From: Amblyomma americanum
Lineage: Eukaryota; Arthropoda; Arachnida; Ixodida; Ixodidae
Direction of reading: 5' to 3'
NCBI RefSeq assembly: GCF_052857255.1
Contig: NC_135504.1
Span: 143,804,121-143,868,120, forward strand
Length of the DNA: 64,000 nt
The notes under the pieces were generated by a model. It was not told the origin of the DNA, ran no database searches, and saw nothing but the letters and a program-made list of their open reading frames with translations. The stretch's first letter is position 1. Each line of letters begins with the position of its first letter. Below, in pieces: positions 50,001 to 63,600 of this stretch. Made by a program: the position numbers and the translations under genes.

Positions 50001-53000
50001 ATCTTGCTAGTTTCGATCTAAAACGATGTAGCCCATTGTTCTGAGCCGCAATACAAGCTTTGGCGCAGTTCTGAGAGAAAAAGTTTACACCTTTCTCTCG
50101 TCTACTATTCGACGACTTGTAAAATCGATGCTCGTGAATCTTGCTGGTTTCGATCTAAAACGATGTATCCCGTTGTTTTGAGCCGGAATACATGTTTTCG
50201 CGCAGTTCTGAGAGAAAACGTTCACACCTTTCTCTCGTCTACTCTTCGACGACTTGTAAAATCGATGCTCGAGAATCTTGCTAGTTTCGATCTAAAACAA
50301 TGTAACCCGTTGTTTTGAGATGGAATACAAGTTTTAGCGCAGTTCTGAGAGAAAAAGTTTACACCTTTTTCTCGTCTACTCTTCGACGACTTGTAATATC
50401 GATGCTCGTGAATCTTGCTAGTTTCGACCTAAAACGATGTAACCCGTTGTTCTGAGCCAGAATACAAGTTTTGGCGCAGTTCTGAGAGAAAAAGTTTACA
50501 CCTTTCTCTCGTGTGCTCTTCGACGACTTGTGAAATCGATTCTCGTGAATCTTGCTAGATTCGATCTAAAACGATGTATCCCGTTGTTTTGAGCCGGAAT
50601 ACAAGTTTTGGCGCAGTTCTGAGAGAAAAAGTTTATACCTTTCTCTCGTCTAGTCTTCGACGACTCGTAAAATCGATGCTCGTGAATCTTGCTGGTTTCG
50701 ATCTAAAACGATGTATCCCGTTGTTTTGAGCCGGAATACATGTTTTCGCGCAGTTCTGAGAGAAAACGTTCACACCTTTCTCTCGTCTACTCTTCGACGA
50801 CTTGTAAAATTGATGCTCGAGAATCTTGCTAGTTTCGATCTAAAACAATGTAACCCGTTGTTTTGAGATGGAATACAAGTTTTAGCGCAGTTCTGAGAGA
50901 AAAAGTTTACACCTTTTTCTCGTCTACTCTTCGACGACTCGTAAAATCGATGCTCATAAATTTTTGCTAGTTTCGATCTAAAACGATATATCCCGTTGTT
51001 TTGAGCCGGAATACTAGTTTTCGCGCAGTTCTGAGAGAAAAAGTTTACACCTTTCTCTCGTGTGCTCTTCGACGACTTGTGAAATCGATTCTCGTGAATC
51101 TTGCTAGATTCGATCTAAAACGATGTATCCCGTTGTTTTGAGCCGGAATACAAGTTTTGGCGCAGTTCTGAGAGAAAAAGTTTACACCTTTCTCTCGTCT
51201 AGTCTTCGACGACTCGTAAAATCGATGCTCATAAATTTTGCCAATTTCGATCTAAAACGATATATCCCGTTGTTTTGAGCCGGAATACTAGTTTTCGCGC
51301 AGTTCTGAGAGAAAAAGTTTACACTTTTCTCTCGTGTGCTCTTCGACGACTTGTGAAATCGATTCTCGTGAATCTTGCTAGATTCGATCTAAAACGATGT
51401 ATCCCGTTGTTTTGAGCCGGAATACAAGTTTTCGCGCACTTTGGAGAGAAAAAGTTTACACCTTTCTCTCGTCTACTCCTCGACGACTTGTAAAATCGAT
51501 GCTCGTGAATCATGCTAGTTTCGATCTAAACGATGTATCCCGTTGTTTTGAGCCGGAATACAAGTTTTCGCGCAGTTCTGAGAGAAAAAGTTTACACCTT
51601 TCTCTCGTGTGCTCTTCGACGACTTGTGAAATCGATGCTCGTGAATCTTGCTAGATTCGATCTAAAACGATGTATCCCGTTGTTTTGAGCCGGAATACAA
51701 GTTTTCGCGCAGTTCTGAGAGAATTCTGAGAGAAAAAGTTTACACCTTTCTCTCGTCTACTCTTCGAAGACTTGTAAAATCGATGCTCGTGAATCTTGCT
51801 AGATTCGATCTAAAACGATGTATCCCATTGTTATGAGCCGGAATACAAGTTTTCGCGCAGTTCGGAGAGGAAAATTTGACACCTTTCTCTCGTCTACTCT
51901 TCCAAGACTTGTAAAATCGATGCTCGAGAATCTTGTTAGTTTCGATCTAATACGATGTATCCCGTTTTTTTGAGCCGGTATACAAGTTTTGGCGCAGTTC
52001 TGAGAGAAAAAGTTTACACCTTTCGTGTACTCTTCGACGATTTGTAAAATCCATGCTCGTGAATCTTGCTAGTTTCGATCTAAAACGATGAATCCCGTTG
52101 TTTTGAGCCGGAATACAAGTTTTCGCGCAGTTTTGAGAGAAAAAGTTTACACCTTTCTCTCGTCTACTATTCGACGACTTGTAAAATCGATGCTCGTGAA
52201 TCTTGCTAGTTTCGACCTAAAACGATGTATCCCGTTGTTTTCAGCCGGAATACAAGTTTTCGCGCAGTTCTGAGAGAAAAAGTATACACCTTTCTCTCGG
52301 GTACTCTTCGACGACTTGTAAAATCGATGCTCGTGAATCTTGCTGGTTTCGATCTAAAACGATGTATCCCGTTGTTTTGAGCCGGAATACAAGTTTTCGC
52401 GCAGTTCTGAGAGAAAACGTTTACACCTTCCTATCGTCTACTCTTCGACGACTTGTAAAATCGATGCTCGTGAATCATGCTAGTTTCGATCGAAAACGAT
52501 GTATCTCGTTGTTTTGAGCCGGAATACAAGTTTTCGCGCAGTTCTGAGAGAAAAAGTTTACACCTTTCTCTCGTCTACTCTTCGAAGACTTGTGAAATCG
52601 ATGCTCGTGAATCTTGCTAGATTCGATCTAAAACGATGTATCCCGTTGTTTTGAGCCGGAATACAAGTTTTCGCGCAGTTCTGAGAGAAAAAGTTTACAC
52701 CTTTCTGTTGTCTACTCTTCGACGACTTGTAATATCGATGCTCGTAAATCTTGCTAGTTTCGATCTAAAACGATGTAGCCCATTGTTCTGAGCCGCAATA
52801 CAAGCTTTGGCGCAGTTCTGAGAGAAAAAGTTTACACCTTTCTCTCGTCTACTATTCGACGACTTGTAAAATCGATGCTCGTGAATCTTGCTGGTTTCGA
52901 TCTAAAACGATGTATCCCGTTGTTTTGAGCCGGAATACATGTTTTCGCGCAGTTCTGAGAGAAAACGTTCACACCTTTCTCTCGTCTACTCTTCGACGAC

Positions 53001-53739
53001 TTGTAAAATCGATGCTCGAGAATCTTGCTAGTTTCGATCTAAAACAATGTAACCCGTTGTTTTGAGATGGAATACAAGTTTTAGCGCAGTTCTGAGAGAA
53101 AAAGTTTACACCTTTTTCTCGTCTACTCTTCGACGACTTGTAATATCGATGCTCGTGAATCTTCCTAGTTTCGACCTAAAACGATGTAACCCGTTGTTCT
53201 GAGCCAGAATACAAGTTTTGGCGCAGTTCTGAGAGAAAAAGTTTACACCTTTCTCTCGTGTACTCTTCGACGACTTGTAAAATCGATGCTAGTGAATCTT
53301 GCTAGTTTCAATCTAAAACGATGTATCCCGTTGTTTTGAGCCGGAATACAAGTTTTCGTGCAGTTCTGAGAGAAAAAGTTTACACCTTTCTCTCGTCTAC
53401 TATTCGACGACTTGTAAAATCGATGCTCGTGAATCATGCTAGTTTCGATCTAAACAATGTATCCCGTTGTTTTGAGCCGGTATACAAGTTTTCGCGCAGT
53501 TCTGAGAGAAAAAGTTTACACCTTTCTCTCGTGTACTCTTCGACGACTTGTAAAATCGATGCTAGTGAATCTTGCTAGTTTCAATCTAAAACGATGTATC
53601 CCGTTGTTTTGAGCCGGAATACAAGTTTTCGTGCAGTTCTGAGAGAAAAAGTTTACACCTTTCTCTCGTCTACTATTCGACGACTTGTAAAATCGATGCT
53701 CGTGAATCTTGCTAGTTTCAATCTAAAACGATGTATCCC
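44042..53739 (+). repeat. Satellite with 2.9-3.2 kb block repeats
   Basis: Ordered variant strings recur at 46047/49204 (3157 bp) and 49204/52088 (2884 bp), and at 48435/51319 (2884 bp). Spacings change by whole monomers between neighbouring markers, so the copies differ by monomer gains and losses. For example, two monomers including a GATCTAAAGCGATG unit at 49.61 kb are absent from the 52.49 kb copy. The CAAGCTTTGGCG variant marks each copy (46898, 50055, 52802). The section from 50.5 to 51.0 kb is a local reshuffle combining two block types. Confidence 0.78.
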
Positions 53740-56700
53740 GTTGTTTTGAGCCGGAATACAAGTTTTCGCGCAGTTCTGAGAGAAAAAGTTTACACCTTTC
53801 TCTCGTCTACACTTCGACGACTTGTAAAATCGATGCTCGTGAATCTTGCTAGTTTCGATCTAAAACGATGTATCCCTTTGTTTTGAGCTGGAATACAAGT
53901 TTTGGCGCAGTTCTGAGAGAAAAAGTTTACACCTTTCTCTCGTCTAGTCTTCGACGACTCGTAAAATCGATGCTCATAAATTTTTGCTAGTTTCGATCTA
54001 AAACGATATATCCCGTTGTTTTGAGCCGGAATACTAGTTTTCGCGCAGTTCTGAGAGAAAAAGTTTACACCTTTCTCTCGTGTGCTCTTCGACGACTTGT
54101 GAAATCGATTCTCGTGAATCTTGCTAGATTCGATCTAAAACGATGTATCCCGTTGTTTTGAGCCGAAATACAAGTTTTGGCGCAGTTCTGAGAGAAAAAG
54201 TTTACACCTTTCTCTCGTCTAGTCTTCGACGACTCGTAAAATCGATGCTCATAAATTTTGCCAATTTCGATCTAAAACGATATATCCCGTTGTTTTGAGC
54301 CGGAATACTAGTTTTCGCGCAGTTCTGAGAGAAAAAGTTTACACTTTTCTCTCGTGTGCTCTTCGACGACTTGTGAAATCGATTCTCGTGAATCTTGCTA
54401 GATTCGATCTAAAACGATGTATCCCGTTGTTTTGAGCCGGAATACAAGTTTTCGCGCACTTTGGAGAGAAAAAGTTTACACCTTTCTCTCGTCTACTCCT
54501 CGACGACTTGTAAAATCGATGCTCGTGAATCATGCTAGTTTCGATCTAAACGATGTATCCCGTTGTTTTGAGCCGGAATACAAGTTTTCGCGCAGTTCTG
54601 AGAGAAAAAGTTTACACCTTTCTCTCGTGTGCTCTTCGACGACTTGTGAAATCGATGCTCGTGAATCTTGCTAGATTCGATCTAAAACGATGTATCCCGT
54701 TGTTTTGAGTCGGAATACAAGTTTTCGCGCAGTTCTGAGAGAATTCTGAGAGAAAAAGTTTACACCTTTCTCTCGTCTACTCTTCGAAGACTTGTAAAAT
54801 CGATGCTCGTGAATCTTGCTAGATTCGATCTAAAACGATGTATCCCATTGTTATGAGCCGGAATACAAGTTTTCGCGCAGTTCGGAGAGGAAAATTTGAC
54901 ACCTTTCTCTCGTCTACTCTTCGAAGACTTGTAAAATCGATGCTCGAGAATCTTGTTAGTTTCGATCTAATACGATGTATCCCGTTTTTTTGAGCCGGTA
55001 TACAAGTTTTGGCGCAGTTCTGAGAGAAAAAGTTTACACCTTTCTCTCGTCTACTATTCGACGAATTGTAAAATCGATGCTCGTGAATCTTGCTGGTTTC
55101 GATCTAAAACGATGTATCCCGTTGTTTTGAGCCGGAATACATGTTTTCGCGCAGTTCTGAGAGAAAACATTTACACCTTTCTCTCGTCTACTCTTCGACG
55201 ACTTGTAAAATCGATGCTCGAGAATCTTGCTAGTTTCGATCTAATACGATTTATCCCGTTTTTTTGAGCCGGTATACAAGTTTTCGCGCAGTTCTGAGAG
55301 AAAACGTTTACACCTTTCTCTCGTGTACTCTTCGACGACGTGTAAAATCGATGCTTGTGAATCTTGCTAGTTTCAATCTAAAACGATGTAACCCGTTGTT
55401 TTGAGCCGGAATACAAGTTTTCGCGCAGTTCTGAGAGAAAAAGTTTACGCCTTTCTCTCGTGTGCTCTTCGAAGACTTGTAAAATCGATGCTCGTGAATC
55501 ATGCTAGTTTCGATCTAAAACGATGTATCCCGTTGTTTTGAGCCGGAATACAAGTTTTCGTGCAGTTCTGAGAGAAAAAGTTTACACCTTTTTCTCGTTT
55601 ATATTCGACGACTTGTAAAATCGATGCTCGTGAATCTTGCTAGTTTCGACCTGAAACGATGTATCCCGTTGTTTTGAGCCGGAATACAAGTTTTCGCGCA
55701 GTTCTGAGAGAAAAAGTTTACACCTTTCTCTCGTCTACACTTCGACGACTTGTAAAATCGATGCTCGTGAATCTTGCTAGTTTCGATCTAAAACGATGTA
55801 TCCCTTTGTTTTGAGCTGGAATACAAGTTTTGGCGCAGTTCTGAGAGAAAAAGTTTACACCTTTCTCTCGTCTAGTCTTCGACGACTCGTAAAATCGATG
55901 CTCATAAATTTTTGCTAGTTTCGATCTAAAACGATATATCCCGTTGTTTTGAGCCGGAATACTAGTTTTCGCGCAGTTCTGAGAGAAAAAGTTTACACCT
56001 TTCTCTCGTGTGCTCTTCGACGACTTGTGAAATCGATTCTCGTGAATCTTGCTAGATTCGATCTAAAACGATGTATCCCGTTGTTTTGAGCCGAAATACA
56101 AGTTTTGGCGCAGTTCTGAGAGAAAAAGTTTACACCTTTCTCTCGTCTAGTCTTCGACGACTCGTAAAATCGATGCTCATAAATTTTGCCAATTTCGATC
56201 TAAAACGATATATCCCGTTGTTTTGAGCCGGAATACTAGTTTTCGCGCAGTTCTGAGAGAAAAAGTTTACACTTTTCTCTCGTGTGCTCTTCGACGACTT
56301 GTGAAATCGATTCTCGTGAATCTTGCTAGATTCGATCTAAAACGATGTATCCCGTTGTTTTGAGCCGGAATACAAGTTTTCGCGCACTTTGGAGAGAAAA
56401 AGTTTACACCTTTCTCTCGTCTACTCCTCGACGACTTGTAAAATCGATGCTCGTGAATCATGCTAGTTTCGATCTAAACGATGTATCCCGTTGTTTTGAG
56501 CCGGAATACGAGTTTTCGCGCAGTTCTGAGAGAAAAAGTTTACACCTTTCTCTCGTGTGCTCTTCGACGACTTGTGAAATCGATGCTCGTGAATCTTGCT
56601 AGATTCGATCTAAAACGATGTATCCCGTTGTTTTGAGTCGGAATACAAGTTTTCGCGCAGTTCTGAGAGAATTCTGAGAGAAAAAGTTTACACCTTTCTC

Positions 56701-59700
56701 TCGTCTACTCTTCGAAGACTTGTAAAATCGATGCTCGTGAATCTTGCTAGATTCGATCTAAAACGATGTATCCCATTGTTATGAGCCGGAATACAAGTTT
56801 TCGCGCAGTTCGGAGAGGAAAATTTGACACCTTTCTCTCGTCTACTCTTCGAAGACTTGTAAAATCGATGCTCGAGAATCTTGTTAGTTTCGATCTAATA
56901 CGATGTATCCCGTTTTTTTGAGCCGGTATACAAGTTTTGGCGCAGTTCTGAGAGAAAAAGTTTACACCTTTCTCTCGTCTACTATTCGACGAATTGTAAA
57001 ATCGATGCTCGTGAATCTTGCTGGTTTCGATCTAAAACGATGTATCCCGTTGTTTTGAGCCGGAATACATGTTTTCGCGCAGTTCTGAGAGAAAACATTT
57101 ACACCTTTCTCTCGTCTACTCTTCGACGACTTGTAAAATCGATGCTCGAGAATCTTGCTAGTTTCGATCTAATACGATTTATCCCGTTTTTTTGAGCCGG
57201 TATACAAGTTTTCGCGCAGTTCTGAGAGAAAACGTTTACACCTTTCTCTCGTGTACTCTTCGACGACGTGTAAAATCGATGCTTGTGAATCTTGCTAGTT
57301 TCAATCTAAAACGATGTAACCCGTTGTTTTGAGCCGGAATACAAGTTTTCGCGCAGTTCTGAGAGAAAAAGTTTACGCCTTTCTCTCGTGTGCTCTTCGA
57401 AGACTTGTAAAATCGATGCTCGTGAATCATGCTAGTTTTGATCTAAAACGATGTATCCCGTTGTTTTGAGCCGGAATACAAGTTTTCGTGCAGTTCTGAG
57501 AGAAAAAGTTTACACCTTTTTCTCGTTTATATTCGACGACTTGTAAAATCGATGCTCGTGAATCTTGCTAGTTTCGACCTGAAACGATGTATCCCGTTGT
57601 TTTGAGCCGGAATACAAGTTTTCGCGCAGTTCTGAGAGAAAAAGTTTACACCTTTCTCTCGTCTACACTTCGACGACTTGTAAAATCGATGCTCGTGAAT
57701 CTTGCTAGTTTCGATCTAAAACGATGTATCCCTTTGTTTTGAGCTGGAATACAAGTTTTGGCGCAGTTCTGAGAGAAAAAGTTTACACCTTTCTCTCGTC
57801 TAGTCTTCGACGACTCGTAAAATCGATGCTCATAAATTTTTGCTAGTTTCGATCTAAAACGATATATCCCGTTGTTTTGAGCCGGAATACTAGTTTTCGC
57901 GCAGTTCTGAGAGAAAAAGTTTACACCTTTCTCTCGTGTGCTCTTCGACGACTTGTGAAATCGATTCTCGTGAATCTTGCTAGATTCGATCTAAAACGAT
58001 GTATCCCGTTGTTTTGAGCCGAAATACAAGTTTTGGCGCAGTTCTGAGAGAAAAAGTTTACACCTTTCTCTCGTCTAGTCTTCGACGACTCGTAAAATCG
58101 ATGCTCATAAATTTTGCCAATTTCGATCTAAAACGATATATCCCGTTGTTTTGAGCCGGAATACTAGTTTTCGCGCAGTTCTGAGAGAAAAAGTTTACAC
58201 TTTTCTCTCGTGTGCTCTTCGACGACTTGTGAAATCGATTCTCGTGAATCTTGCTAGATTCGATCTAAAACGATGTATCCCGTTGTTTTGAGCCGGAATA
58301 CAAGTTTTCGCGCACTTTGGAGAGAAAAAGTTTACACCTTTCTCTCGTCTACTCCTCGACGACTTGTAAAATCGATGCTCGTGAATCATGCTAGTTTCGA
58401 TCTAAACGATGTATCCCGTTGTTTTGAGCCGGAATACAAGTTTTCGCGCAGTTCTGAGAGAAAAAGTTTACACCTTTCTCTCGTGTGCTCTTCGACGACT
58501 TGTGAAATCGATGCTCGTGAATCTTGCTAGATTCGATCTAAAACGATGTATCCCGTTGTTTTGAGTCGGAATACAAGTTTTCGCGCAGTTCTGAGAGAAT
58601 TCTGAGAGAAAAAGTTTACACCTTTCTCTCGTCTACTCTTCGAAGACTTGTAAAATCGATGCTCGTGAATCTTGCTAGATTCGATCTAAAACGATGTATC
58701 CCATTGTTATGAGCCGGAATACAAGTTTTCGCGCAGTTCGGAGAGGAAAATTTGACACCTTTCTCTCGTCTACTCTTCGAAGACTTGTAAAATCGATGCT
58801 CGAGAATCTTGTTAGTTTCGATCTAATACGATGTATCCCGTTTTTTTGAGCCGGTATACAAGTTTTGGCGCAGTTCTGAGAGAAAAAGTTTACACCTTTC
58901 TCTCGTCTACTATTCGACGAATTGTAAAATCGATGCTCGTGAATCTTGCTGGTTTCGATCTAAAACGATGTATCCCGTTGTTTTGAGCCGGAATACATGT
59001 TTTCGCGCAGTTCTGAGAGAAAACATTTACACCTTTCTCTCGTCTACTCTTCGACGACTTGTAAAATCGATGCTCGAGAATCTTGCTAGTTTCGATCTAA
59101 TACGATTTATCCCGTTTTTTTGAGCCGGTATACAAGTTTTCGCGCAGTTCTGAGAGAAAACGTTTACACCTTTCTCTCGTGTACTCTTCGACGACGTGTA
59201 AAATCGATGCTTGTGAATCTTGCTAGTTTCAATCTAAAACGATGTAACCCGTTGTTTTGAGCCGGAATACAAGTTTTCGCGCAGTTCTGAGAGAAAAAGT
59301 TTACGCCTTTCTCTCGTGTGCTCTTCGAAGACTTGTAAAATCGATGCTCGTGAATCATGCTAGTTTCGATCTAAAACGATGTATCCCGTTGTTTTGAGCC
59401 GGAATACAAGTTTTCGTGCAGTTCTGAGAGAAAAAGTTTACACCTTTTTCTCGTTTATATTCGACGACTTGTAAAATCGATGCTCGTGAATCTTGCTAGT
59501 TTCGACCTGAAACGATGTATCCCGTTGTTTTGAGCCGGAATACAAGTTTTCGCGCAGTTCTGAGAGAAAAAGTTTACACCTTTCTCTCGTCTACACTTCG
59601 ACGACTTGTAAAATCGATGCTCGTGAATCTTGCTAGTTTCGATCTAAAACGATGTATCCCTTTGTTTTGAGCTGGAATACAAGTTTTGGCGCAGTTCTGA

Positions 59701-60675
59701 GAGAAAAAGTTTACACCTTTCTCTCGTCTAGTCTTCGACGACTCGTAAAATCGATGCTCATAAATTTTTGCTAGTTTCGATCTAAAACGATATATCCCGT
59801 TGTTTTGAGCCGGAATACTAGTTTTCGCGCAGTTCTGAGAGAAAAAGTTTACACCTTTCTCTCGTGTGCTCTTCAACGACTTGTGAAATCGATTCTCGTG
59901 AATCTTGCTAGTTTCGATCTAAAACGATGTATCCCGTTGGTTTGAGCCGGAATACAAGTTTTCGTGCAGTTCTGAGAGAAAAATTTACACCTTTCTCTCG
60001 TCTACTCTTCGACGACTTGTAAAATCGATGCTCGTGAATCTTGCAAGTTTCGATCTAAAACGATGTATCCCGTTCTTTTGAGCCGGAAAACACGTTTTCG
60101 CGCAGTTCTGAGAGAAAAAGTTTACACCTTTCTCTCGTCTATATTCGACGACTTGTAAAATCGATGCTCGTGAATCTTGCTAGTTTCGACCTAAAACGAT
60201 GTTTGCCGTTGTTTTGAGCCGGAATACAAGTTTTCGCGCACTTTGGAGAGAAAAAGTTTACACCTTTCTCTCGTCTACTCCTCGACGACTTGTAAAATCG
60301 ATGCTCGTGAATCATGCTAGTTTCGATCTAAACGATGTATCCCGTTGTTTTGAGCCGGAATACAAGTTTTCGCGCAGTTCTGAGAGAAAAAGTTTACACC
60401 TTTCTCTCGTGTGCTCTTCGACGACTTGTGAAATCGATGCTCGTGAATCTTGCTAGATTCGATCTAAAACGATGTATCCCGTTGTTTTGAGCCGGAATAC
60501 AAGTTTTCGCGCAGTTCTGAGAGAAAACGTTTACACCTTTCTCTCGTCTACTCTTCGACAACTTGTAAAATCGATGCTCGTGAATCTTGCTAGTTTCAAT
60601 CTAAAACGACGTATCCCGTTGTTTTGAGCCGGAATACAAGTTTTCGCGCAGTTCTGAGAGAATTCTGAGAGAAAA
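44441..60675 (+). repeat. Monomers with a 10-bp internal duplication creating GAATTC (seven copies)
   Basis: TTCTGAGAGA is duplicated in tandem in seven monomers, giving TTCTGAGAGAATTCTGAGAG and a new EcoRI site. The GAATTC starts are at 44449, 48837, 51721, 54741, 56669, 58597 and 60660. Spacings are 4388, 2884, 3020, 1928, 1928 and 2063 bp. I see no such copy left of 44 kb. The mutation arose once and was then carried by block amplification. The coordinates given span the first to the last copy. Confidence 0.9.
53740..59900 (+). repeat. Higher-order repeat C: 14 monomers (1928 bp), three full copies plus a partial
   Basis: CTACACTTCGACGAC occurs at about 53809, 55737, 57665 and 59593, exactly 1928 bp apart each time. 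GTTTTGAGTCGG (54705, 56633, 58561) and the 10-bp duplication (54741, 56669, 58597) also recur at 1928 bp. The length equals 14x137 + 10. Copies are nearly identical by eye; one rare difference is AATACGAG at 56506. The first copy begins near 53740, where its upstream neighbour differs from the other copies. The series breaks near 59874 (CTTCAACGAC). Confidence 0.9.
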
Positions 60676-63600
60676 AGTTTACACCTTTCTCTCGTCTACT
60701 CTTCGAAGACTTGTAAAATCGATGCTCGTGAATCTTGCTAGATTCGATCTAAAACGATGTATCCCATTGTTTTGAGCCGGAATACAAGTTTTCGCGCAGT
60801 TCGGAGAGGAAAATTTGACACCTTTCTCTCGTCTACTCTTCGAAGACTTGTAAAATCGATGCTCGAGAATCTTGCTAGTTTCGATCTAATACGATGTATC
60901 CCGTTTTTTTGAGCCGGTATACAAGTTTTGGCGCAGTTCTGAGAGAAAAAGTTTACACCTTTCTCTCGTCTACTATTCGACGAATTGTAAAATCGATGCT
61001 CGTGAATCTTGCTGGTTTCGATCTAAAACGATGTATCCCGTTGTTTTGAGCCGGAATACATGTTTTCGCGCAGTTCTGAGAGAAAACATTTACACCTTTC
61101 TCTCGTCTACTCTTCGACGACTTGTAAAATCGATGCTCGAGAATCTTGCTAGTTTCGATCTAATACGATTTATCCCGTTTTTTTGAGCCGGTATACAAGT
61201 TTTCGCGCAGTTCTGAGAGAAAACGTTTACACCTTTCTCTCGTGTACTCTTCGACGACTTGTAAAATCGATGCTCGTGAATCTTGCTAGTTTCGATCTAA
61301 AACGATGAATCCCGCTGTTTTGAGCCGGAATACAAGTTTTCGCGCAGTTCTGAGAGAAAAAGTTTACAGCTTTCTCTCGTCAACTCTTCGACGACTTGTA
61401 AAATCGATGCTCGTGAATCTTGCAAGTTTCGATCTAAAACGATGTAACCCGTTGTTTTGAGCCGGAATACAAGTTTTGGCGCAGTTCTGAGAGAAAAATT
61501 TTACACCTTTCTCTCGTGTACTCTTCGACGACTTGTAAAATCGATGCTATTGAATCTTGCTAGTTTCGATCTAAAACGATGTATCCCGTTGGTTTGAGCC
61601 GGAATACAAGTTTTCGTGCAGTTCTGAGAGAAAAATTTACACCTTTCTCTCGTCTACTCTTCGACGACTTGTAAAATCGATGCTCGTGAATCTTGCAAGT
61701 TTCGATCTAAAACGATGTATCCCGTTCTTTTGAGCCGGAAAACACGTTTTCGCGCAGTTCTGAGAGAAAAAGTTTACACCTTTCTCTCGTCTATATTCGA
61801 CGACTTGTAAAATCGATGCTCGTGAATCTTGCTAGTTTCGACCTAAAACGATGTTTGCCGTTGTTTTGAGCCGGAATACAAGTTGTCGCGCAGTTCTGAG
61901 AGAAAAAGTTTACACCTTTCGTGTACTCTTCGACGATTTGTAAAATCCATGCTCGTGAATCTTGCTAGTTTCGATCTAAAACGATGAATCCCGTTGTTTT
62001 CAGCCGGAATACAAGTTTTCGCGCAGTTCTGAGAGAAAAAGTATACACCTTTCTCTCGGGTACTCTTCGACGACTTGTAAAATCGATGCTCGTGAATCTT
62101 GCTGGTTTCGATCTAAAACGATGTATCCCGTTGTTTTGAGCCGGAATACAAGTTTTCGCGCAGTTCTGAGAGAAAACGTTTACACCTTCCTATCGTCTAC
62201 TCTTCGACGACTTGTAAAATCGATGCTCGTGAATCATGCTAGTTTCGATCTAAAGCGATGTATCCCGTTGTTTTGAGACGGAATACAAGTTTTCGCGCAG
62301 TTCCGAGAGAAAAAGTTTACGCCTTTCTCTCGTGTGCTCTTCGACGACTTGTAAAATCGATGCTCGTGAATCATGCTAGTTTCTATCTAAAACGATGTAT
62401 CTCGTTGTTTTGAGCCGGAATACAAGTTTTCGCGCAGTTCTGAGAGAAAAAGTTTACACCTTTCTCTCGTCTACTCTTCGAAGACTTGTGAAATCGATGC
62501 TCGTGAATCTTGCTAGATTCGATCTAAAACGATGTATCCCGTTGTTTTGAGCCGGAATACAAGTTTTCGCGCAGTTCTGAGAGAAAAAGTTTACAGCTTT
62601 CTGTTGTCTACTCTTCGACGACTTGTAATATCGATGCTCGTAAATCTTGCTAGTTTCGATCTAAAACGATGTAGCCCATTGTTCTGAGCCGCAATACAAG
62701 TTTTGGCGCAGTTCTGAGAGAAAAAGTTTACACCTTTCTCTCGTCTACTATTCGACGACTTGTAAAATCGATGCTCGTGAATCTTGCTGGTTTCGATCTA
62801 AAACGATGTATCCCGTTGTTTTGAGCCGGAATACATGTTTTCGCGCAGTTCTGAGAGAAAACGTTCACACCTTTCTCTCGTCTACTCTTCGACGACTTGT
62901 AAAATCCATGCTCGAGAATCTTGCTAGTTTCGATCTAAAACAATGTAACCCGTTGTTTTGAGCCGGAATACAAGTTTTCGCGCAGTTCTGAGAGAAAAAG
63001 TTTACACCTTTTTCTCGTCTACTCTTCGACGACTTGTAATATCGATGCTCGTGAATCTTGCTAGTTTCGACCTAAAACGATGTAACCCGTTGTTCTGACC
63101 CAGAATACAAGTTTTGGCGCAGTTCTGAGAGAAAAAGTTTACACCTTTCTCTCGTGTACTCTTCGACGACTTGTAAAATCGATGCTAGTGAATCTTGCTA
63201 GTTTCAATCTAAAACGATGTATCCCGTTGTTTTGAGCCGGAATACAAGTTTTCGTGCAGTTCTGAGAGAAAAAGTTTACACCTTTCTCTCGTCTACTATT
63301 CGACGACTTGTAAAATCGATGCTCGTGAATCTTGCTAGTTTCAATCTAAAACGATGTATCCCGTTGTTTCGAGCCGGAATACAAGTTTTCGCGCAGTTCT
63401 GAGAGAAAAAGTTTACACCTTTCTCTCGTCTACACTTCGACGACTTGTAAAATCGATGCTCGTGAATCTTGCTAGTTTCGATCTAAAACGATGTATCCCT
63501 TTGTTTTGAGCTGGAATACAAGTTCTGGCGCAGTTCTGAGAGAAAACGTTTACACCTTTCTCTCGTCTAGTCTTCGACGACTCGTAAAATCGATGCTCAA

